Assembly (NCBI GenBank): GCA_947461985.1
Contig: CANHNT010000075.1
Span: forward strand, 1-8,355
From: Bacteroidota bacterium
Lineage (GTDB): Bacteria; Bacteroidota; Bacteroidia; Chitinophagales; Chitinophagaceae
Reading direction: 5' to 3'
DNA length: 8,355 nucleotides
Part shown: positions 1 to 5,261 of the stretch, piece after piece
Position numbering within the stretch: the first letter of the stretch is position 1
How the letters are laid out: every line of letters begins with the position of its first letter
The notes under the pieces: model-generated
The model's input: only the letters and a program-made list of their open reading frames with translations
Told to the model about the DNA's origin: nothing
The model's database searches: none
Made by a program: the position numbers and the translations under genes

Positions 1-1800
1 ATCTCCTCGTAATCGTCTGTAATTTTTACGGGCTTGGTTCACAAATGAACTTCCAGGATATTTCGTTAAAATCTCTTCATATAAACGTTTGGCTTCGTCT
101 TTATTGCTGAAAAAGTTTTCATTAATTAAGGCTAAATTAAAAATAGCATCATCCGCTAAAACATCATCGCTATAATCGGTTTCAATTTTTTGAAGGAGTC
201 TGGCAGCTTCACTGTAGTCTTGTTTTTTGTAAGCCATATTTGCTTTTTGCATTAATATATTATCGCCTAAAACATGTTTTGGATACTCACTTGAAATACT
301 ATCTAAAATTACAATTGCTTCGTCGTCTTTATTTTGAAAAGCCAGCAAATCTGCACGAGCAAACATTTTTAAAGGAATAACATTACTGTCTGCAATTGGA
401 TTATTTTCTGTAATTAATACCGACAAATTCAATGCATCATTTGCAATCAACTCAGAAGTGGACGCTTTCAACACATCCAATTGACCTTGTGCCCAATCAA
501 AATCTCCTGTGTAATATGATAATTTTGCATTTCTAAAACGAGCTTCTTCACCCAACATATCTTGTTTAAATTCTTTATCTACTTGCGAATACAACAAAGT
601 ACTCTCCCAAATTTCATTTCGAATGAGTTCATAGTCACCCATGTCTAATTTGCATCTTCCTTTAAACGTTTTTTCAGCATTATTGGCTGAAGTTACTTCT
701 TTTAATAATGAAACAGCTTTGTCAATATTATGCGCATATTTTGCTTCCAAATCGGCATATTCTCTCATTTGCTCTCTGATTCTAAATGCAGGAAAATTAG
801 TCAAAAAAGATTCATATTCTTTTTCAACAGCTTCCACATCGGCAGCAGTATAATGAGGATTTTTTTCTAATTGTCTTTTTAAACAAATCAATTTTTCTCC
901 TTTTGCTGTTTGAAAAAATGGCATGTCATTACCTAAATCAATCACATGATTATAAGCTAAAATAGATGCTTTATATTGATTTTCTCTCAAACAAGTTCTT
1001 GCAAAACCCAATACACGCCTTCCTTGTTCATTCAACTTATTATCAATCGTTTTTATTTGCAAAAAAGCACCTTCATAATCTTTTTGTTGCAGCAAAACCC
1101 AAGCTAATAAATCGGTATAAGCAATGATGTCTTGATTTTCTTTTGATTTTTTTGAAACCAATAGTTTAAATGCATCCATTTTTTCGGACTTATTCAAAAT
1201 GCGCAACAAAGCCGATTTCACATCTTCCGATTTATCTCCATTTGAAATATACACATCTAAAAGGCTTGTCGTTGCTTTGTTTGCATCCCCTTTTTTATCA
1301 TATAACAATGCCAACTCTTCTGCAAAAAGATACGGATTGTCTTTATTTAATGATTTCCCTTTTTCATAAACTTTGATGGCTTCATCCAACATATTGGCTT
1401 TTTCAAACAAAATGGCTGTCGATTTAATGTCTTCTTGCAATGGCTTTAAATTATCAATAATTCCATTGATAATTTTGATTGATTTTTTTGTTTCGCCTTG
1501 TTCTTTATAAACCTTAGCCAACAAAAAATTGTATTTCGATTTGTTTTCTTTCTTTTTTAGCTGCCCTTTAATAAATTTTTCAGCTGTTGAAAAATCTTTA
1601 ATTCCAATCAACGACTGAATGTAATCATCAATAATATCAGGGTTATCATCATTGTACACAACCAATTGTTTATAGGTTGCTGCCGCTTTTTCAAAATTAC
1701 CTGCCAATAAATATTGCTTTGCAATATTTATCAGTTGCTCTTGCGCAAGCACAAAATGGGTGCACAATATTAAAACAAAGAAGAAAAAAAGTTTTTTCAT
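1..1800 (-). CDS. Secreted tetratricopeptide-repeat protein (3' end just off the window)
   Basis: The minus strand is open for 600 codons from the ATG at 1800-1798 to the left edge, with no in-frame stop. The protein begins with a signal peptide (MKKLFFFFVLILCTHFVLA, likely cut before Gln20), so it is exported to the periplasm or outer envelope; there is no proper lipobox. The rest is helical with repeated TPR-like pairs, for example around residues 26-48 (GNFEKAAATYKQL), 88-112, 133-150, 228-250, 425-445, 485-505, 515-540 and 560-583 (DEAKRLYEEILTKYPG). The last visible residues, NYRRLRGD, look like the end of a Bacteroidota TPR family of roughly 600 residues, so probably only a few codons are missing; this is from memory of the family. 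TPRs bind other proteins, but no partner or catalytic site can be named. The gene is divergent from recQ. The start is chosen because it gives an intact signal peptide. The reading frame is certain, the function is not. Confidence 0.9.
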   Translation of the reverse strand, partial: MKKLFFFFVLILCTHFVLAQEQLINIAKQYLLAGNFEKAAATYKQLVVYNDDNPDIIDDYIQSLIGIKDFSTAEKFIKGQLKKKENKSKYNFLLAKVYKEQGETKKSIKIINGIIDNLKPLQEDIKSTAILFEKANMLDEAIKVYEKGKSLNKDNPYLFAEELALLYDKKGDANKATTSLLDVYISNGDKSEDVKSALLRILNKSEKMDAFKLLVSKKSKENQDIIAYTDLLAWVLLQQKDYEGAFLQIKTIDNKLNEQGRRVLGFARTCLRENQYKASILAYNHVIDLGNDMPFFQTAKGEKLICLKRQLEKNPHYTAADVEAVEKEYESFLTNFPAFRIREQMREYADLEAKYAHNIDKAVSLLKEVTSANNAEKTFKGRCKLDMGDYELIRNEIWESTLLYSQVDKEFKQDMLGEEARFRNAKLSYYTGDFDWAQGQLDVLKASTSELIANDALNLSVLITENNPIADSNVIPLKMFARADLLAFQNKDDEAIVILDSISSEYPKHVLGDNILMQKANMAYKKQDYSEAARLLQKIETDYSDDVLADDAIFNLALINENFFSNKDEAKRLYEEILTKYPGSSFVNQARKNYRRLRGD

Positions 1801-1950
1801 TTTGTCAAATATCCGAATAAAGCATAAAGAAATTTAGATTTATTGTGAAAAAATCTATAAACCTCATTAATTAGAGAGTAAAAAAAATTGATTTCTTTTT
1901 TAACGTATTATTAAACGGTTTTCAATTTTGTTTAAATTACCTTCGTCAAC

Positions 1951-1958
1951 CAAAAATA
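1951..1958 (-). promoter_or_regulatory. Possible Bacteroidota -7 element for the TPR gene
   Basis: On the minus strand these bases read TATTTTTG, a full match to the Bacteroidota consensus TAnnTTTG. It would start transcription near 1943 and give a leader of about 140 nt before the TPR start. No good -33 TTG sits at the expected 17-20 nt distance, and the region is very AT-rich, so a chance match is possible. The rest of the divergent region (1801-2061) is AT-rich without a gene; no comparably good plus-strand promoter for recQ was found, only one-mismatch candidates at 1938-1945 and 2010-2017. Confidence 0.3.
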
Positions 1959-2061
1959 TAGGCACATTAGTTGCATATTAAGAAACAAAGAAGTAAATTA
2001 GGAGTTATATAGTTTTAAATAAAAATTATGTGCATTTTTAGGGGGATATAAAAATAGTTTT

Positions 2062-4293
2062 ATGGCAAAAGCAAAAAGCGTTAATAAAGTAGATTTAAAA
2101 AGCGCATTAATGGAGAATTTTGGATTTGATAAATTCAAAGGGGATCAAGAAAAAATCATTCAGAGTATTTTAGGAGGAAATGACACCTTTGTTATCATGC
2201 CCACTGGAGGAGGCAAATCATTATGTTATCAATTGCCAGCTTTAATGAGCGAAGGCATTGCTATCATTGTTTCTCCATTAATTGCATTGATGAAAAATCA
2301 AGTAGATTTAATTAGAGGTTACAGTGAAATTGAAAATGTGGCTCATTTTTTAAATTCATCCTTAAACAAAGGACAAATTAAAAAAGTAAAAGAAGATTTA
2401 TCGAAAGGGGGGACCAAAATGCTTTACGTAGCTCCAGAAACATTAACAAAAGAAGAAAATGTTGCTTTTTTAAAAGAATTAAACATTTCTTTCATTGCTG
2501 TTGATGAGGCACACTGTATTTCTGAATGGGGGCATGACTTTAGGCCAGAATATCGAAAAATTAGAGAAATTATTGACACCATAAATCCTGATTTAAAAGT
2601 TATTGCGTTGACTGCCACAGCAACACCTAAAGTGCAAGACGATATTGTTAAAAATTTAATTTTAGACAACCCTAACATCTTTATATCTTCTTTTAATAGA
2701 AGTAATTTGTTTTATGAAATAATACCTAAAAGCAAAAAAGATCAAACAGTTAAACAAATTGTAAAATTTATACAACAAAACAGAGGTAAAAGTGGTATTG
2801 TTTATACATTAAACAGAAAAACAACTGAAGATTTAGCTGAAGTATTAGTTGCTAATGGAATAAGTGCAGTTGCCTACCATGCTGGATTAGACAGTAAAAC
2901 TCGTGCAGACAGACAAGACCAATTTTTGAATCAAGATGTAGATGTTATTATAGCAACTATTGCATTTGGAATGGGAATAGATAAGCCGGATATTCGTTTT
3001 GTAATTCATTATAATATTCCTAAATCTATAGAAAACTATTACCAAGAAACAGGTCGTGCTGGAAGAGATGGATTAGAAGGTAAATGTTTATTATTTTTCT
3101 CATACAAAGATGTTCAAAAATTAGAACATTTAATGCGTGACAAACCTTTGACAGAACGTGAAATGGGAGCCCAATTAATAGGTGAAACAGTTGCTTATGC
3201 AGAAAGTGCTATTTGCAGACGAAAAGTTTTGTTACATTATTTTGGAGAAGAATACAATGCAGACAAATGTAATTGCATGTGTGACAATTGCCTTAATCCA
3301 AAAGAAAAAATTGAAGTAAAAGATACAATTTATACCGTTTTAGTAGCCATTAAGGAACTTAAAGAAATGTTTGGTATTGATTATGTTATCAATATCGTTT
3401 TAGGAAGAACGAACACTCAAATTCAAGCTTATAAACATGATAAATTGAAATGTTTCAGTATGGGTGCTCATTTCCAAATGGACGAACATTTTTGGTTTTC
3501 ATTGGTTCGTCAAATGATGGTAGAAGATTTAATTAGAAAAGATATTGAAGAATATGGCCTATTGAAACTAACGGATAAAGGAAAAGCATTTTTGAAAAAA
3601 CCATATTCTTTAAAACTATCCTTAAATCATAAGTTTGAAAACGCAGATGGCGATGATGATGAAGTTGGTGGTGGTGGTTCTCAAGGCTCAACGGCTGCTT
3701 TGGACAGTATCCTTTTAGAAATGTTGAAAGATATTAGAAAGCAAGTTGGGAAAATGCATAGCGTACCCCCTTTTGTCGTTTTTTCTGAAAATTCATTAGA
3801 AGAAATGGCTACAGCTTATCCTACTACGTTGAAAGAAATGGAAAATATTCAAGGTGTTAGTAAAGGTAAGGCGATTAAATATGGTAAAAAATTCGTAGAG
3901 TTAATTGCCAAATATGTTGAAGAAAACAATATAGAAAAGGTTGATGAATTTGTGATGAAAAGCGTGGTGAATAAAAGTGGTTTAAAAGTTTTTATCATTC
4001 AAAATATTGACAAGAAAATTGCCTTAGAAACCATTGCTAAAATGAAAGACTTAAAACTAGTTGATTTATTAAAGGAAATGGAAACGATTGTGTCAAGTGG
4101 TACTAAATTAAATTTAGAGTATTGTATTGATGATTTTGTAGATGAATATGATCAAGAAGATATGATTGACTTTTTTCAATCCAGTGAAAGTGGAAATATC
4201 GATGAAGCTGTAGACATATTAAAAGAAAATAGTTTAAGTGAAGAACAATTTAGACTGATGAGAATTAAATTTATGAGTGAATTTGCAAACTAA
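2062..4293 (+). CDS. recQ: ATP-dependent DNA helicase RecQ
   Basis: This is a 743-residue RecQ, a cytoplasmic 3'-to-5' DNA helicase acting in recombination and stalled-fork repair. Superfamily 2 motifs appear in order: Walker A PTGGGKS (47-53, Lys52), motif Ia SPLIALMKNQV (71-81), DEAH (148-151) followed by the RecQ aromatic-rich loop CISEWGHDFRPEY (152-164), motif III LTATATP (183-189), and motif VI QETGRAGRDG (328-337). A zinc-binding Cys cluster follows (Cys385, 403, 405, 407, 410), then the RQC winged helix (about 415-515), an acidic/Gly-rich linker (528-542) and an HRDC domain (about 546-621). The last 120 residues form an extension absent from E. coli RecQ (about 610 residues) but, as I recall, usual in Bacteroidota RecQ of about 730 residues. 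All helicase motifs look intact. The ATG at 2062 places motif 0 (Gln29) normally. No Shine-Dalgarno sequence is near it; the GGGGG at 2041-2045 is 16 nt away. Confidence 0.97.
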   Translation: MAKAKSVNKVDLKSALMENFGFDKFKGDQEKIIQSILGGNDTFVIMPTGGGKSLCYQLPALMSEGIAIIVSPLIALMKNQVDLIRGYSEIENVAHFLNSSLNKGQIKKVKEDLSKGGTKMLYVAPETLTKEENVAFLKELNISFIAVDEAHCISEWGHDFRPEYRKIREIIDTINPDLKVIALTATATPKVQDDIVKNLILDNPNIFISSFNRSNLFYEIIPKSKKDQTVKQIVKFIQQNRGKSGIVYTLNRKTTEDLAEVLVANGISAVAYHAGLDSKTRADRQDQFLNQDVDVIIATIAFGMGIDKPDIRFVIHYNIPKSIENYYQETGRAGRDGLEGKCLLFFSYKDVQKLEHLMRDKPLTEREMGAQLIGETVAYAESAICRRKVLLHYFGEEYNADKCNCMCDNCLNPKEKIEVKDTIYTVLVAIKELKEMFGIDYVINIVLGRTNTQIQAYKHDKLKCFSMGAHFQMDEHFWFSLVRQMMVEDLIRKDIEEYGLLKLTDKGKAFLKKPYSLKLSLNHKFENADGDDDEVGGGGSQGSTAALDSILLEMLKDIRKQVGKMHSVPPFVVFSENSLEEMATAYPTTLKEMENIQGVSKGKAIKYGKKFVELIAKYVEENNIEKVDEFVMKSVVNKSGLKVFIIQNIDKKIALETIAKMKDLKLVDLLKEMETIVSSGTKLNLEYCIDDFVDEYDQEDMIDFFQSSESGNIDEAVDILKENSLSEEQFRLMRIKFMSEFAN

Positions 4294-4326
4294 TTTCACT
4301 TGTTTTCAAAATCTACAAAAAAATAA

Positions 4327-4356
4327 TTGGCAAATCGCAATTAATTGTTATTTTTG
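4327..4356 (+). promoter_or_regulatory. Sigma-ABfr-type promoter of the tRNA-Phe gene
   Basis: TTGG at 4327-4330 is followed after 18 nt by TATTTTTG at 4349-4356. This fits the Bacteroidota -33/-7 promoter pattern (TTG, then TAnnTTTG) with correct spacing. Transcription would start a few bases downstream, shortly before the mature tRNA 5' end at 4372. It lies after the recQ stop codon, so the tRNA appears to be transcribed on its own. Confidence 0.72.
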
Positions 4357-4371
4357 CAATCCCAATTAAAA

Positions 4372-4444
4372 GGTGCGATAGCTCAGTTGGTAGAGCAATG
4401 GACTGAAAATCCATGTGTCGGGGGTTCAAATCCCTCTCACACCA
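4372..4444 (+). tRNA. tRNA-Phe, anticodon GAA
   Basis: The 73 bases fold into a full cloverleaf: acceptor arm GGTGCGA (4372-4378) with TCACACC (4437-4443), D arm GCTC/GAGC (4381-4384, 4393-4396), anticodon stem ATGGA/TCCAT (4398-4402, 4410-4414), loop CTGAAAA with anticodon GAA at 4405-4407, variable loop GTGTC, and T arm GGGGG/CCCTC around TTCAAAT (4425-4431). The discriminator is A4444. The 3' CCA is not encoded (CTA follows), so it must be added by nucleotidyltransferase. The acceptor stem has a C-A mismatch at pair 5:68 (C4376 with A4439), and the T stem has one G-T wobble. The conserved D-loop GG (4389-4390) is present. Confidence 0.96.
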
Positions 4445-4446
4445 CT

Positions 4447-4469
4447 AACCCCTCTCAAGGGGTTTTTTT
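4447..4469 (+). terminator. Intrinsic terminator after tRNA-Phe
   Basis: AACCCCT (4447-4453) pairs with AGGGGTT (4458-4464) around the four-base loop CTCA, and the stem runs into seven T residues (4463-4469). It begins two bases after the tRNA discriminator, so it both ends transcription and sets a short 3' trailer to be trimmed. Confidence 0.88.
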
Positions 4470-4543
4470 ATTTCTTTTATTTTAACCATCGTCAACATTA
4501 TATAGCCTCACTAGATAATCTTAATATAAAAAGAACTCTTCCG

Positions 4544-4570
4544 TTTTTACATTTATTTTTAAAGTAAAAA
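4544..4570. repeat. AT-rich inverted repeat between the tRNA and the small gene
   Basis: TTTTTAC (4544-4550) and GTAAAAA (4564-4570) are perfect inverted copies separated by 13 AT-only bases. A 7-bp stem with only one G-C pair is weak and may be chance in this AT-rich spacer. The rest of 4470-4600 holds no recognisable gene. Confidence 0.25.
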
Positions 4571-4604
4571 AGAACGATAAATTCATCGACATAACAAATA
4601 GTAT

Positions 4605-4612
4605 TATATTTG
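4605..4612 (+). promoter_or_regulatory. Probable -7 element for the small gene and perhaps the receptor
   Basis: TATATTTG is a full match to TAnnTTTG. The -33 region is weak: only TTCA at 4582-4585, 19 nt upstream. Transcription would start near 4617-4621. The last three bases of the element lie in the TTG (4610-4612) that is the first possible start of the next gene, so both cannot be used on one transcript. No full-match promoter was found between the small gene and the receptor gene, so this one may drive both. Confidence 0.45.
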
Positions 4613-5116
4613 ATTCACAATAATTATTTTTTGCATTTTCTGAAAAAACAGGTTTCAATTATATTTCTTTTTCTTTGGATTTTTATTCAAGGAATAGCTT
4701 GTATGAATACTTTACAACTTTGGGTACATAAAAAAAATGAACAAAAAAGAAAGGTTAATTATTTTGTGACTATTCCTAAATCAAATTGGAAAAATATAAA
4801 AAAAGTAAATGCAGATGAAATAGAGATTAATGGAAATAGATTTGATGTGAAATCTATTGAATTTAAAAATCATCAACTTATTTTATTTGGTCATTATGAT
4901 ACTAGAGAAAATGAGATTGTAAAACAGCATACTGATTTTGAGAAAAAAAAACAGGATCAAAAACAATCCGCTTCTTTTGCCTTTCTTTTTTATGAAAAAA
5001 TAGAAACCCCAATTTTATATCATCCAAAAGATTGGATTTTTAAAACCGAAAATCTAATTAAAGAAACAGTTTTAAAAGGAAATGTTGAAGGATGGTTTAT
5101 TCCACCGAGGGCTTAA
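4610..5116 (+). CDS. Small protein with N-terminal hydrophobic segment, upstream of a TonB receptor
   Basis: Function unknown. Read from the first possible start, TTG at 4610, the product has 168 residues. Residues 16-31 (VSIIFLFLWIFIQGIAC) form a membrane anchor or signal sequence ending in a loosely lipobox-like GIAC. The soluble part is charged and beta-like (DEIEINGNRFDVKSIEF, about 69-85; then GHYDTRENEIV, 94-104) and ends with FIPPRA. From memory it resembles a Bacteroidota group of small proteins with a short hydrophobic start and a G-x-x-[FY]-D-V motif, found near TonB receptors. The start is unsettled: TTG 4610 overlaps a -7 promoter match; TTG 4631 and CTG 4640 are in frame and keep the hydrophobic segment; the first ATG, 4703, has a good AAGGAA eight bases before it but removes that segment and leaves 137 residues. 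I favour a start upstream of the anchor. The receptor gene follows after 145 bp on the same strand. Confidence 0.72.
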   Translation: MIHNNYFLHFLKKQVSIIFLFLWIFIQGIACMNTLQLWVHKKNEQKRKVNYFVTIPKSNWKNIKKVNADEIEINGNRFDVKSIEFKNHQLILFGHYDTRENEIVKQHTDFEKKKQDQKQSASFAFLFYEKIETPILYHPKDWIFKTENLIKETVLKGNVEGWFIPPRA

Positions 5117-5163
5117 GCTTTTTACACACACTTTTTATCGTCTCTTTCTAAAGGAGAAGGTTG

Positions 5164-5187
5164 ATGCTTATTTTTTTAAATGATTAA
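5164..5187 (+). other. Possible seven-codon leader ORF
   Basis: An ATG at 5164 is preceded by AAAGGAG (5150-5156), the best Shine-Dalgarno match seen in this window, with a seven-base spacer. It encodes MLIFLND and then TAA. The ORF overlaps the hairpin at 5164-5195 in the receptor leader, an arrangement in which translation could change leader folding. The ORF is very short and no regulatory residue run (such as repeated Trp, His or Cys) is present, so it may be chance. Confidence 0.2.
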
Positions 5188-5195
5188 ATAAGCGT
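5164..5195 (+). repeat. Leader hairpin upstream of the receptor gene
   Basis: ATGCTTATTT (5164-5173) pairs with AAATAAGCGT (5186-5195), ten pairs including one G-T, around a 12-base loop. A T-run (5209-5216) follows 13 bases later, too far for a textbook terminator. It could be a weak terminator for the small gene or a leader structure. Confidence 0.35.
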
Positions 5196-5226
5196 TTAAA
5201 ATTTATTGTTTTTTTATAGATTAATT

Positions 5227-5248
5227 AGAACATCTCATTCGATGTTCT
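5227..5248. promoter_or_regulatory. Perfect 8-6-8 palindrome before the receptor start
   Basis: AGAACATC (5227-5234) and GATGTTCT (5241-5248) are exact inverted copies around TCATTC, ending 13 bp before the receptor ATG. No T-run follows, so it is not an intrinsic terminator. It could be a protein-binding operator or an mRNA hairpin next to the translation start. It does not fit the Fur consensus, nor the LexA half-site spacing I know. Confidence 0.4.
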
Positions 5249-5261
5249 GCAAACTTTTACA

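Noticed and set aside
641..853. Plus-strand open frame inside the TPR gene region
   Set aside because: Antisense shadow of the 600-codon minus-strand gene; no family resemblance and no start signals.
1170..1376. Plus-strand open frame of 68 codons
   Set aside because: Lies wholly opposite the TPR gene, with unnatural composition (many His, Leu and Tyr); a shadow.
1938..1945. TACCTTCG as the recQ -7 promoter element
   Set aside because: One mismatch to TAnnTTTG and no TTG at the proper upstream distance.
2041..2045. GGGGG as a ribosome binding site for recQ
   Set aside because: It ends 16 nt before the ATG, too far for a Shine-Dalgarno contact, and no better in-frame start lies nearer.
2424..2678. 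Minus-strand open frame opposite recQ
   Set aside because: Covers the RecQ DEAH and TATAT motif region in antisense; a shadow.
4447..4469. Mobile-element attachment site at the tRNA 3' end
   Set aside because: tRNA genes are common integration sites, but the sequence here is explained by the terminator, and no integrase or repeat of the tRNA 3' end follows in the window.
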